From Pseudomonadota bacterium (GTDB taxonomy: Bacteria > Pseudomonadota > Alphaproteobacteria > Micavibrionales > UBA2020): a DNA stretch of 64,000 bases. The notes beneath the pieces are model-generated. The model was not told where the DNA came from, made no database searches, and worked only from the letters and a program-made list of their open reading frames with translations. The position numbers and the translations under genes are program-made. Of this stretch, positions 42,665-51,508 are shown one piece after another; within the stretch, counting starts at the first letter, position 1, and each line of letters opens with the position of its first letter. The DNA lies in the NCBI GenBank assembly GCA_021845905.1, contig JAJZVA010000010.1:31420-95419 (forward strand). Direction: 5' to 3'.

Positions 42665-43005
42665 TGGTAACCTCTTTCCTGCACAGAAAACTCTGTCATT
42701 TCATAGAGATAAAAACTCTTCCATCAGCGTCCATAAAAGATATTATGCTTTATCTGTCGAGTTGATACCTGTCATGACTATAGTTGAAATATCACAAAAA
42801 TTCAAGCATTTATTAAAAAAAAGTTAATATATGCATATTATATGAAAATCAAAGACTTAACCTCATGAAAAAGCAACCGGAATAGTCCTCCCTTCGCATG
42901 TGCCGCGATGGCGGCGATATGTTTTTAAATTCCATATTGACAAAGACTCGGCTTTCTTTAAGATAGGCCTTTATTTGCAATAATTCAAAACCGTCAGGAA
43001 AAGTC
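42665..43005. other. AT-rich intergenic stretch, no gene seen
   Basis: A 341-base gap between the divergent carD and a small gene. It is AT-rich, especially around 42760-42850 (runs such as TTAAAAAAAAGTTAATATATG), and should hold both promoters. No open frame with a ribosome-binding site, RNA gene or repeat is recognised. Confidence 0.6.
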
Positions 43006-43335
43006 ATGGGGCTCAAAACATTATTTAACAAAATAAAAGCGCGCGTAATCCACCCGAAAGAGCGCTTCGAAAAGGTCAACGACACCACGCTTGGACATTA
43101 TACGTTAAAAACGCCCTTCATTTCCTGCATTGACCTGCGTGAGAGCTATGACTTCGCCGCCATGGAGCTTCTCGCCGTCAGCATCGTCTACGGCGTCGTC
43201 ACCTCGACGACCACGCCTTTCTCGGAGATCGACCCGAAAATCGTCGCCGCCATGCGCGACAAGCTGGTCGCCCTCGGCGGACATCCGCCCGAATCGCCGC
43301 AAACCGCCGCGAAAAACGCGCCCAAACCCCGCTAA
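43006..43335 (+). CDS. Hypothetical protein, 109 residues
   Basis: A small protein with a basic N-terminus (LKTLFNKIKARVIHPKERFEK), a central mixed region (CIDLRESYDFAAMELLAVSIVYG), and a Pro/Ala/Lys-rich tail. No family, signal peptide or clear membrane helix is recognised. It sits 52 bases before dnaG on the same strand and might be expressed with it. Confidence is moderate because codon use is like the neighbours and the frame is clean. Confidence 0.55.
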   Translation: MGLKTLFNKIKARVIHPKERFEKVNDTTLGHYTLKTPFISCIDLRESYDFAAMELLAVSIVYGVVTSTTTPFSEIDPKIVAAMRDKLVALGGHPPESPQTAAKNAPKPR

Positions 43336-43387
43336 AACGCGCCGGAAACAGCTTGTTTTAGGCGTAAAACTGTATTAATTTGCGGCC

Positions 43388-45157
43388 ATGTCCCTGCCCG
43401 ATGCCTTTAAGGATGAACTGCGCGCGCGCGTTCCCTTGTCCGATATTGTCGGCAAGCGGATGAAGCTGACCCGCGCCGGTCACGAATACAAGGGTTGCTG
43501 CCCTTTTCATAAGGAAAAAACCCCGTCTTTCACCGTCAACGACCAGAAGGGTTTTTATCACTGCTTCGGCTGCGGCGCGCACGGGGATTCCATCGGCTTT
43601 CTGATGAACCATGACAACATGAGCTTTATGGACGCGGTGGAGCAGCTTGCCTCCATCGCGGGCATGCAGGTGCCCAAGTCCAGCCCCGCCGACGAACAGC
43701 GCTACAAGCAGCAGTCCCGCCTCTATGACCTGATGGAAGCCGCTGCAACTTGGTACGCGCAGCAGCTCCACGCCAAGGAAAACAAAAAAATCCTGCAATA
43801 TCTGATGGAACGCGGATTGTCTTCAGAGATCATCAAAAGTTTTCACCTCGGCTATGCTCCGGATGGCGAGACGGCTGATCTGAAGAAATCTCTGCTCGCC
43901 GCAGGCTTCAAGCCGGATGACCTGATCAAGGCCGGACTGTTCAAGGAATCGTCGCGAAAACAAGGCGATATCTATCTATTCTTCAGGGCAAGGATAATGT
44001 TTCCCGTTCTTGATCTTCAAGGCCGCACAGTCGCTTTCGGCGGGCGCGTGTTGCCGCCGTCGCACGGCGGGCCACAGGAGAAGTCCGCGCCCAAATACAT
44101 CAACTCGCCCGAGACGTCCATCTTCCACAAAGGCCGCGGGCTTTACGGCCTCTCCCGCGCGCGCAAGGCGCTCGGCGACGGCAAGGTGCCGGTGGTGGTC
44201 GAAGGCTACATGGACGTGATCGCGCTGGCGCAGGCCGGATTCAAGGCGCCGGTCGCGCCGCTCGGCACCGCCCTGACCGAAGAACAAATCCAGACGCTCT
44301 GGAAAGCCATGCCGGACGACAGCAAAGCGCCCGTCCTCTGTTTTGACGGCGACGCCGCGGGGCAGCGCGCCGCCGCCCGCGCAATGGAGCGCGTCCTGCC
44401 GATTCTCAAGCCAGACCATTCCGTCAAATTCGCCTTTTTGCCGCCGGAGCACGACCCCGACAGCCTGATCAAGGCAGAAGGCCGCCCGGCGATGGAGCGC
44501 GTGCTCAAAAACGCCATCAGCCTCTTCGACATGATCTGGCAGCAGTCCGCCAAGGGCCGCGACATGAGCCAGCCGGAGGTCAAGGCGGGTTTTCGCGCGG
44601 CTTTGGAGAAACGCGCCCGCATGATCCCCGACCTGTCGGTGCAGAATTTCTTCCTCAACGACATAAAACAAAGAATCAGCGAGACGTTTCTGGCAAAAAA
44701 GCAGGACGCGCAACGCTTTGAAAACAAACCCTTCCGCAAAGGCAAAACCCCGCCGACAGGTCTCGATACGCCCGTCCGTCCGCCGGGCGCGAAGGTCGCG
44801 CCGGTCAGATCGCGCGGTTCATTGCAGCGCGACCGTGTGCGGGTTCTGCTGGGGCTGATGATCAGCTATCCCGCCCTTTACAACGAATTCGGCGAGAGCC
44901 TTGGCATGGCGCCGGTGGCGGACGAAGAATATGACAATCTGAGACGGGCGCTGATTAATCTGCTGGATACGCAAAACAATCTTGACTATCAGGCGGTTAA
45001 ACAACATCTTAGGGAGCAGGGACACGAAAAAACTTTGGAGAACATATTCAACACCGCACTGCACCTTCACGTCAAGCCCGGGCAGCCGCTCGACGACGCG
45101 CGCCGCGCATGGCAGGACGTATGGAACAGAGGCTTCAGAAACGCGAAGACGGCATAA
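43388..45157 (+). CDS. dnaG: DNA primase
   Basis: DnaG lays RNA primers for DNA replication. The 589-residue protein has the N-terminal zinc site C38, H41, C59, C62 (CCPFHKEKTPSF; YHCFGCGAHGD). The TOPRIM domain contains VVVEGYMDVIALAQAG, and PVLCFDGDAAGQRAA carries the DxD metal residues. A helicase-binding C-terminal region follows. Length and order are normal. It stands before rpoD as in the macromolecular-synthesis operon; rpsU is not present. Confidence 0.97.
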   Translation: MSLPDAFKDELRARVPLSDIVGKRMKLTRAGHEYKGCCPFHKEKTPSFTVNDQKGFYHCFGCGAHGDSIGFLMNHDNMSFMDAVEQLASIAGMQVPKSSPADEQRYKQQSRLYDLMEAAATWYAQQLHAKENKKILQYLMERGLSSEIIKSFHLGYAPDGETADLKKSLLAAGFKPDDLIKAGLFKESSRKQGDIYLFFRARIMFPVLDLQGRTVAFGGRVLPPSHGGPQEKSAPKYINSPETSIFHKGRGLYGLSRARKALGDGKVPVVVEGYMDVIALAQAGFKAPVAPLGTALTEEQIQTLWKAMPDDSKAPVLCFDGDAAGQRAAARAMERVLPILKPDHSVKFAFLPPEHDPDSLIKAEGRPAMERVLKNAISLFDMIWQQSAKGRDMSQPEVKAGFRAALEKRARMIPDLSVQNFFLNDIKQRISETFLAKKQDAQRFENKPFRKGKTPPTGLDTPVRPPGAKVAPVRSRGSLQRDRVRVLLGLMISYPALYNEFGESLGMAPVADEEYDNLRRALINLLDTQNNLDYQAVKQHLREQGHEKTLENIFNTALHLHVKPGQPLDDARRAWQDVWNRGFRNAKTA

Positions 45158-45220
45158 CAGGACAGGCGCGCCCCTGAAAATCAGGGTCGCTGAATTTTTT
45201 ACCCAGGAGAGACTCCGCGC

Positions 45221-47275
45221 ATGGTCGCAAAAGCAAACGAAGAGATCGAAACCGAACAGAGCGAAGACAGAGACGACGGCGCGTTGCAGGGCGTGCTCGC
45301 AAAAATCGTCAAGAAGATCATCGCCAAGGGCAAGGAGCGCGGCTACGTCACCTATGACGAGCTGAACAAGGCGCTGCCCGCAGGCGAGTTCACCTCGGAG
45401 CAGATCGACGAAACGATGGCGACGCTTTCCGACATCGGCATCAATCTCGTCGAGGACGAGGACGACGCGGACGAAGACTCCTCCGCCGTCGCCGACAAGA
45501 CGGAAAAAGACGACGAGGACGAAGTCAACGGCAACCTCGCCAAGACCGACCTCGGCCGCACCGACGATCCGGTGCGCATGTACCTGCGCGAAATGGGCTC
45601 CGTCGAACTGCTCTCGCGCGAGGGCGAAATCGCCATCGCCAAGCGCATCGAGGCGGGACGCGAAATGATGATCGGCGGCATCTGCGAAAGCCCGCTCACC
45701 ATTCAGGCCATCATGAAATGGCACAAGGCCCTCGAAAACGGCGAGATGCCGCTGCGCGACATCATCGACCTCGAAGCCATGTACGGCGAAGGCGGGCCCG
45801 ACTCCAACGGCTTCGACGAAAAGAACAAGGCCATTCAGGCCGCTGTCGCCGAGAAGCTCGACAAGAAGGAAAAAGAGCGCGAGAAGGAAGAAGCCGCGCG
45901 CAAAAAAGCCGCCGCGAAAAAAGCCCGCGGCGAAGACGACATCATCATCGAGGATGACGAGCCGCAGAAGCCCGCGGAAGACGACGGCGATCTGGATGAA
46001 AGCACCCTCTCCCTCGCCGCGATGGAAGAGGAGCTGAAGCCGCAGGTCATCGAGACGTTCAAAAACATCACCAAGGCGCACAAAAAACTCGCCAAGGTGC
46101 AGGAAGAGCGCCGCGAACTGCTCGACGCCGGCAAGGAAGTGCCAAAGCGCGTGCAGGACAGCTACCGCCGCGCGCGCATCGCGCTCGTCGACCTCATGCA
46201 GTCGGTGCGGCTCAACGTCTACCGCTCGGAGCAGCTCATCGACCAGCTCTACTCCATGAACCGCAAGCTCATCGGCTTCGAAGGGCAGATCATGCGCATG
46301 GCGGTCGATTGCGGCGTCAGCCGCGAAGAGTTCCTGAAGCAGTGGCAGAGCGGCGGCGACACCGATCCGCGCCTCATCACCAGAGTGGCCAAGCTGCCGG
46401 GCAAGGGCTGGAAGAAATTCGCCGAAAAATGCAAGGACGACGTGAAAAACGTCCGCGACGAGATCGACAACATCGCGCAGGCCTTCAACCTGCCCCTGAA
46501 GGAATTCAAGCGCATCGTCCACACCATCCAGAAGGGCGAGCGCGAAGCCGCCCGCGCCAAGAAGGAAATGGTCGAGGCCAACCTGCGTCTCGTCATCTCC
46601 ATCGCCAAAAAATACACCAACCGCGGCCTGCAGTTCCTCGACCTCATTCAGGAGGGCAACATCGGCCTGATGAAGGCTGTCGACAAGTTCGAATACCGCC
46701 GCGGCTACAAGTTCTCGACCTACGCCACGTGGTGGATCCGCCAGGCGATCACCCGCTCGATCGCCGATCAGGCCCGCACCATCCGCATTCCCGTGCACAT
46801 GATCGAGACGATCAACAAGCTCGTGCGCACCAGCCGCCAGATGATGCACGAAATCGGCCGCGAGCCGACGCCGGAGGAACTCTCCGAACGTCTCGGCATG
46901 CCGCTCGACAAAGTGCGCAAGGTGATGAAGATTTCCAAGGAGCCGGTCTCGCTCGAAACGCCCGTGGGCGACGAGGAAGACAGCCAGCTTGGCGATTTCA
47001 TCGAGGACAAGAACGTCATCCTCCCCGTCGAGGCCGCCATTCAGGCCAACCTGCGCGAAACCACCACCCGCGTGCTCGCCACGCTGACGCCGCGCGAGGA
47101 GCGCGTGCTGCGCATGCGCTTCGGCATCGGCATGAACACCGACCACACGCTGGAAGAAGTCGGCCGCCAGTTCTCCGTCACCCGCGAGCGCATCCGCCAG
47201 ATCGAGGCGAAAGCCTTGCGCAAGCTCAAGCACCCGAGCCGCTCACGGCAGCTCAGGAGCTTTTTGGATACATGA
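45221..47275 (+). CDS. rpoD: RNA polymerase sigma factor RpoD (sigma 70)
   Basis: The 684-residue housekeeping sigma factor. Region 1.1 is at the N-terminus, then [20 protein letters not shown] (region 1.2). A charged non-conserved insert follows at about 200-260. Region 2 contains [16 protein letters not shown], and [18 protein letters not shown] gives the promoter -10 contacts. Region 4 has the helix-turn-helix [20 protein letters not shown]. An AGGAGAG precedes the ATG. It follows dnaG and is followed closely by a tRNA gene. Confidence 0.98.
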   Translation: MVAKANEEIETEQSEDRDDGALQGVLAKIVKKIIAKGKERGYVTYDELNKALPAGEFTSEQIDETMATLSDIGINLVEDEDDADEDSSAVADKTEKDDEDEVNGNLAKTDLGRTDDPVRMYLREMGSVELLSREGEIAIAKRIEAGREMMIGGICESPLTIQAIMKWHKALENGEMPLRDIIDLEAMYGEGGPDSNGFDEKNKAIQAAVAEKLDKKEKEREKEEAARKKAAAKKARGEDDIIIEDDEPQKPAEDDGDLDESTLSLAAMEEELKPQVIETFKNITKAHKKLAKVQEERRELLDAGKEVPKRVQDSYRRARIALVDLMQSVRLNVYRSEQLIDQLYSMNRKLIGFEGQIMRMAVDCGVSREEFLKQWQSGGDTDPRLITRVAKLPGKGWKKFAEKCKDDVKNVRDEIDNIAQAFNLPLKEFKRIVHTIQKGEREAARAKKEMVEANLRLVISIAKKYTNRGLQFLDLIQEGNIGLMKAVDKFEYRRGYKFSTYATWWIRQAITRSIADQARTIRIPVHMIETINKLVRTSRQMMHEIGREPTPEELSERLGMPLDKVRKVMKISKEPVSLETPVGDEEDSQLGDFIEDKNVILPVEAAIQANLRETTTRVLATLTPREERVLRMRFGIGMNTDHTLEEVGRQFSVTRERIRQIEAKALRKLKHPSRSRQLRSFLDT

Positions 47276-47300
47276 TTTGTTTTTCCCCCGGGAAAAACGG

Positions 47301-47377
47301 GGGCCTGTAGCTCAGTTGGTTAGAGCAGGCCGCTCATAACGGTCTGGTCGTAGGTTCAAGTCCTACCGGGCCCACCA
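47301..47377 (+). tRNA. tRNA with CAU anticodon, probably tRNA-Ile2
   Basis: A 77-base cloverleaf starting GGGCCTGTAGCTCAGTTGG, with anticodon loop CTCATAA, T-arm GGTTCAAGTCC, acceptor 3' strand CGGGCCC, discriminator A and an encoded CCA. The anticodon is CAU. The TGGTCG variable loop region and the CAGGC stem resemble the lysidine-modified isoleucine tRNA (AUA decoder) of E. coli more than elongator Met. Automatic annotation might call it Met; the initiator is excluded because the first acceptor bases pair. Confidence 0.9.
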
Positions 47378-47382
47378 ATACA

Positions 47383-47402
47383 AAAGCCCCCGTCGGGGCT
47401 TT
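47383..47402 (+). terminator. Intrinsic terminator after the tRNA
   Basis: AAAGCCCC (47383-47390) pairs with GGGGCTTT (47395-47402) around a CGTC loop, starting five bases after the tRNA CCA end. The stem ends in three U residues, so it should end the rpoD-tRNA transcript or the tRNA's own. Confidence 0.8.
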
Positions 47403-47461
47403 AGCGGAGCAGGCCGAAAAAGAAGACACAGGCATTACGCGCACCTGATCAAAAGCAAAGC

Positions 47462-47938
47462 ATGTTTTTGCTATTCCTGCTGGGAGGATCATGTTTGTTA
47501 GTAAAAAATCCTACAACTTCTATAACAGATTATCTTAGCATTTATGGAGCCGTACTCTCCACCCTGCTAGCGATTTTCAAAATATACGATATTTATCAAA
47601 ACAGATTTAGACTGGAAGTCAGCCATTCTTTTACAACGTCTTACGAAATAGGCAACTCTATTGGCGTATATAATGCATCCGGAAAACCTGTAACCATTAC
47701 GGCATATAAGTTACAATTTTTCGATAAACAGAACGTCATTGGATGGAAAATCGCACATACGATCAACGTTCCTGACGATGAAGATTTGATTTCAATTAAG
47801 ATTAATCCTTACACCCAAACTACCTTAAACTTCAGAGATCAAGATCACTTTGATTGGGGAACTCAAAAAATCTGCATACTCTTCCATATCGCAGGACGGA
47901 ATAAGTCTGTTTCTAAAACCCTCTATACGCCTGAGTAA
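47462..47938 (+). CDS. AT-rich hypothetical membrane-anchored protein
   Basis: A 158-residue protein with one or two N-terminal hydrophobic segments (MFLLFLLGGSCLLV; YGAVLSTLLAIFKIY). A beta-rich domain follows (NSIGVYNASGKPVTITAYKL; PYTQTTLNFRDQ). Its base composition is much more AT-rich than the flanking rpoD and GT41 genes. The layout resembles the protein at 32431-32952. No family is recognised. No clear ribosome-binding site lies before the ATG. Confidence 0.5.
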   Translation: MFLLFLLGGSCLLVKNPTTSITDYLSIYGAVLSTLLAIFKIYDIYQNRFRLEVSHSFTTSYEIGNSIGVYNASGKPVTITAYKLQFFDKQNVIGWKIAHTINVPDDEDLISIKINPYTQTTLNFRDQDHFDWGTQKICILFHIAGRNKSVSKTLYTPE

Positions 47939-48001
47939 AGCACGGCAAAAAATATAAAACCCAATCTTACACCAAGCCAAATCTTCCCTTATAATCACCC
48001 C

Positions 48002-49657
48002 ATGACCCAAGCCCAACAACAACCCGCATCCCCCACCGCCGCGCAAAATCAGGAAGCGCGCGCGCGGTGCGACCGCGGCATAGAACTCCACAGGCAGGGC
48101 AAGACGGGCGAAGCGGCGGCGGAATACGCGGCGGCGATCGCGCTCGATCCCGAACTGGCCGCGCCGTACATCAACCTCGGCCTTCTCGCGCAGAAAAGCG
48201 AACTGCCCGACAAGGCGCTGGCGCTTTACGCGCAGGCCTTCGCGTTGCAACCAGACAATCCGCCGCTGCTGGCGGAAATGGTCCTGCTGGCGCAAAAAGC
48301 CTGCATATGGGACAAGACAGATGCCTTGGAAGCGCTCCTCCTCGACATGGTGCGGCGAAAACGTGAAGGCATCGTGCCTTTCACCATTCTCGGCACGGCG
48401 GCGACGGCGGCGGATCAGCTTCTCGCCGCGCAAACCTTCTGCCGCGCGATCGCCCCACCGGAAAAAGACCTGTTCAGGCACGACAAGCGCCGCGCCTCCG
48501 TCGAAAACGGAAGCAAAAAAATCAAAATCGGCTACCTCTCTTCCGATTACCGGTCGCACGCCACGGCGCACCTGATGGCCGAACTGTTCGAACGGCATGA
48601 CCGCGCGCGCTTTCACATCGCGGCCTATTCCTACGGACAGAACGCCGAAGACGCGATGCGGCAAAGGCTTGTCGCGGCGTTCGACGATTTCACGGAGGTG
48701 GGGCATCTCGACGACCGCGCGGCGGCGCAAAAAATTTACGACGACGACGTCGACATTCTGGTCGACCTCAAGGGCGGCTTCACGCCCGGGGCGCGCATCG
48801 GCATCGCGGCCTTTCGCCCCGCGCCGGTGCAGGTGAATTTTCTCGGCTATCCCGGCACGATGGGGGCGGACTTCATCGACTACATCATCGCCGACCGCTT
48901 CATCATCCCTGAAAGTCACGAAAAATTTTACAGCGAAAAAACCGTCTGCCTGCCGAATTCTTATCAGCCGAACGACACGCGCCGCCAAATCGCGACGCCG
49001 ACGCCTTCGCGCGCGGATTGCGGCCTGCCGGAAGGCGCGTTCGTCTTCTGCTGCCTCAGCGCTGCCTACAAAATCACGCCCGACGTCTTCGCCATCTGGA
49101 TGAACCTGCTTGAAAAGGCGCCGGGCAGCGTGCTGTGGCTTTTTGAGAGCATCCCTTCGGTCAAAAACAGCATCCTGCAAGCGGCGCAAAGCCGCGGCAT
49201 CGGCGCGGAGCGGATCGTCTTCGCGCCCAGGGCCGCGCCCGCGCAGCATCTGGCGCGGCAAAAATGCGCCGACTTGTTCCTCGACACGCTGCCCGTCAAC
49301 GCGCACACCACCGCGAGCGACGCCTTATGGGCGGGCTTGCCGGTTTTGACGCGCGCCGGGGAAACATTCGCGGGACGCGTCGCGGGCAGCCTGCTCTCGG
49401 CGGCGGGATTTCCGGAGCTGATCGCCAAAACGCCGGAAGAATATGAATCCGTCGCTCTGCGTCTGGCGCGAAACCCCGCCCAATGCGCCGCCTTGCGCGA
49501 AAAGATAGAAAAAACCCGCGCGCAAATGCCGCTGTTCGACATCGCGCGCTACGCCAAAAACCTCGAAAGCGCCTATCAAACCATGTGGACTGCATGGCGG
49601 GCGAAAGAACAACCCCGCGCTTTCACCGTTGCAGAAGAAAGGCCGCCCGCATCATGA
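48002..49657 (+). CDS. TPR protein with GT41 (O-GlcNAc transferase-like) glycosyltransferase domain
   Basis: A 551-residue protein. Two or three TPR repeats fill about residues 20-110 (AAAIALDPELAAPYINLGLL). The GT41 catalytic region follows: SSDYRSHATAHLMAELFERH, VNFLGYPGTMGADFIDYIIA, YKITPDVFAIWMNLL, and LFLDTLPVNAHTTASDALWA near the C-terminus. Bacterial members glycosylate proteins on Ser/Thr, including flagellins in some species. No acceptor gene is adjacent. The stop overlaps the HAD phosphatase start by four bases. Confidence 0.85.
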   Translation: MTQAQQQPASPTAAQNQEARARCDRGIELHRQGKTGEAAAEYAAAIALDPELAAPYINLGLLAQKSELPDKALALYAQAFALQPDNPPLLAEMVLLAQKACIWDKTDALEALLLDMVRRKREGIVPFTILGTAATAADQLLAAQTFCRAIAPPEKDLFRHDKRRASVENGSKKIKIGYLSSDYRSHATAHLMAELFERHDRARFHIAAYSYGQNAEDAMRQRLVAAFDDFTEVGHLDDRAAAQKIYDDDVDILVDLKGGFTPGARIGIAAFRPAPVQVNFLGYPGTMGADFIDYIIADRFIIPESHEKFYSEKTVCLPNSYQPNDTRRQIATPTPSRADCGLPEGAFVFCCLSAAYKITPDVFAIWMNLLEKAPGSVLWLFESIPSVKNSILQAAQSRGIGAERIVFAPRAAPAQHLARQKCADLFLDTLPVNAHTTASDALWAGLPVLTRAGETFAGRVAGSLLSAAGFPELIAKTPEEYESVALRLARNPAQCAALREKIEKTRAQMPLFDIARYAKNLESAYQTMWTAWRAKEQPRAFTVAEERPPAS

Positions 49658-50304
49658 GCAAAGACAAAAAACCGCCGCGGATCAAAAACATCATCTTCGA
49701 CCTCGGCGGCGTTCTCGCCGATCTCGATTTCGACAAGGGGCTCGCCGCTTTCGCCGCGATCGGCGTTCCCGACCCGAAAAAAACCCTGGGCAGCGACGAG
49801 AGCAAGCAGCTCTTCCGCAAATACGAAACCGGAAAAGCCGAAACGGCCGAGGTCTTCGCGCATATCCGCGCGCTTTCCGCCGCCGCGCCGACGGATGACG
49901 AGCTCACCGTCGCGATGAACGCGATGATCACCGGCTTTCCGGCGGAACGCGTCGCGCTGCTGGGCGTGCTGAAGACCAAGGCGCGGCTTTTCCTCCTCAG
50001 CAACATCAACAGCGTGCACCACGCCTATGTGCAAAAACTCTACCGCGATCTGCACGGCGGCAACCTCGACGACCATTTCGAGAAAGCCTACTATTCGCAC
50101 CTCGTCGGGCGGCGCAAGCCCGACCCCGCCGTTTTCATGCACGTGATCACCGATGCGAAAATCAACGCAAAGGAGACGCTGTTCATCGACGACATGCCAG
50201 ACAATCTGCGGAGCGCGGGCCTCGCGGGGCTGCATACCGCCCATGTCGCGCCGGGCACGAGCGTGCTCGACCTCGGCCTTGATAAATTACCGCTTGCCGA
50301 TTAA
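49654..50304 (+). CDS. HAD-family phosphatase (YihX-like)
   Basis: A 216-residue HAD hydrolase with nucleophile motif IIFDLGGVLAD (Asp16), motif II LLSNINS, a lysine in GRRKPDPAVF, and motif III LFIDDMPDNLRSA. This arrangement is that of the YihX/alpha-D-glucose-1-phosphate phosphatase group. The ATG at 49654 overlaps the glycosyltransferase stop (ATGA), so co-translation is likely and it may act on a sugar phosphate in the same process. The longer upstream frame is not used. Confidence 0.85.
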   Translation: MSKDKKPPRIKNIIFDLGGVLADLDFDKGLAAFAAIGVPDPKKTLGSDESKQLFRKYETGKAETAEVFAHIRALSAAAPTDDELTVAMNAMITGFPAERVALLGVLKTKARLFLLSNINSVHHAYVQKLYRDLHGGNLDDHFEKAYYSHLVGRRKPDPAVFMHVITDAKINAKETLFIDDMPDNLRSAGLAGLHTAHVAPGTSVLDLGLDKLPLAD

Positions 50305-50328
50305 CCATATTACTGATAGAGTCGCGCC

Positions 50329-51192
50329 ATGTCCGATTCTGTCCCAGAAAAGCCGGATGCGACCGCATTGCTCGGCCATGTAGAAACCCTCGCCCGCCGG
50401 GCGGGCGCGGAGATCATGCGCTATTACAACGGCGAAGCGCAGGCCGGCATCGCCATCAAGGACGACGGCAGCGAAGTGACGGCGGCCGATCTCGCCTCCG
50501 AGAAAATCATCCTGCCCGCGCTGGCGAAACTGACGCCGGATATCCCGATCGTCTCCGAAGAGCGCGTCGCCGCCGGCGACATACCGGACATCGGCGGCGG
50601 CACCTTCTGGACGGTCGATCCGCTCGACGGCACCAAGGAATTCATCAAGCGCACGGGCGCCTTCGTCGTCGCCATCGCGCTGATCGTGGAGAACAAGCCC
50701 GTCCTCGGCGTCATTTATCATCCCGCGAAGGGGTTGCTCTATTCAGCGGCAGGCCCCGGCACGGCGACGAAGGTCGACGCAACCGGCGCGCGCGCGCAGA
50801 TCGGCGCGGCCGCGAAGAAAAACAGGCGCGCAAAAATGCGCGTGCTCGTCAACAGGCCTCACGCCAACATGAAAAACATCAAAGGCTGGCTCTCCGGACA
50901 ATTCGGCAACGCGGCGCGCATCGACACGCGCAGCGGCGTCTTCCGCGCCTGTCAGGTGGCGGAAGGCCGCGCGGACATGGCTGTCTACGAAGGCGCCAAA
51001 CGCGAAGGCCGCCAGAAATGGTGGGACGCCGCGCCCGGCCATGCCATCATCGAAGCCGCGGGCGGGAAAGTCAAAACGCCGGACGGCAAGCCCCTGCTCT
51101 ACAAAGACGCCGATCTCTGCGTGCCGCCATATGTCGCCACCGCGCCGCATTTCAAAAAACCCTCCGCCGTCAAAAAGACCCCGAAGACCTGA
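50329..51192 (+). CDS. cysQ: 3'(2'),5'-bisphosphate nucleotidase
   Basis: CysQ recycles 3'-phosphoadenosine 5'-phosphate from sulfate assimilation. The 287-residue protein has the inositol-monophosphatase-fold metal site: EERVAAGD, DPLDGTKEFIKRTG and WDAAPGHAIIEAAGG, the last being the substrate-binding tail. A Lys-rich C-terminus is longer than in E. coli. It follows the HAD gene by 24 bases and is ended by a strong terminator. Confidence 0.93.
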   Translation: MSDSVPEKPDATALLGHVETLARRAGAEIMRYYNGEAQAGIAIKDDGSEVTAADLASEKIILPALAKLTPDIPIVSEERVAAGDIPDIGGGTFWTVDPLDGTKEFIKRTGAFVVAIALIVENKPVLGVIYHPAKGLLYSAAGPGTATKVDATGARAQIGAAAKKNRRAKMRVLVNRPHANMKNIKGWLSGQFGNAARIDTRSGVFRACQVAEGRADMAVYEGAKREGRQKWWDAAPGHAIIEAAGGKVKTPDGKPLLYKDADLCVPPYVATAPHFKKPSAVKKTPKT

Positions 51193-51206
51193 ACCTTTTA
51201 AAAAAA

Positions 51207-51228
51207 AGCCGGCCCCGAAAGGCCGGCT
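51207..51228 (+). terminator. Intrinsic terminator after cysQ
   Basis: AGCCGGCC (51207-51214) pairs with GGCCGGCT (51221-51228), followed by CTCTTTC. The A-run on the left makes it usable from the other side too, where the small Cys-rich gene ends 26 bases away. Confidence 0.85.
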
Positions 51229-51253
51229 CTCTTTCGTTTCATGCGCGCAAGGC

Positions 51254-51403
51254 TCAGCCGCAACCGCAGGATCCGCTGTCGCAGGATCCGGATTCGCTTT
51301 CCTTTTTCTCTTCTGTTTTGCAGCAGGCTTCGTCTTTTTTCGCCATGCCGCCGCAGCAGCCTTCTTTTTGCGTTTCTGTCGCGTGTTGATTTTCTTCGGT
51401 CAT
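51254..51403 (-). CDS. 49-residue cysteine-rich protein
   Basis: This small frame starts with ATG after a strong AAAGGAG ribosome-binding site eight bases upstream. It encodes MTEENQHATETQKEGCCGGM, then KKDEACCKTEE, and ends GSCDSGSCGCG. Seven Cys occur in 49 residues, in CC and CxC patterns, suited to binding a metal such as zinc, copper or an iron-sulfur cluster. No signal peptide is seen. It lies between converging cysQ and the antiporter gene, read in the same direction as the antiporter. No named family is certain. Confidence 0.7.
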   Translation of the reverse strand: MTEENQHATETQKEGCCGGMAKKDEACCKTEEKKESESGSCDSGSCGCG

Positions 51404-51508
51404 GTTTTTTCTCCTTTATGCAGGGTTGTCAAACAGTCCACAACTTGTCGTGAATAATTCATTATATCATGCGGCGGCGCGAAATGCAAATCGCCGCGCG
51501 CAACAGGC

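Noticed and set aside
44819..47233. An 804-codon open frame opposite rpoD and the end of dnaG.
   Set aside because: It is antisense to two unmistakable genes, has low-complexity content from the reverse of GC-rich codons, and matches no family. High GC creates such frames.
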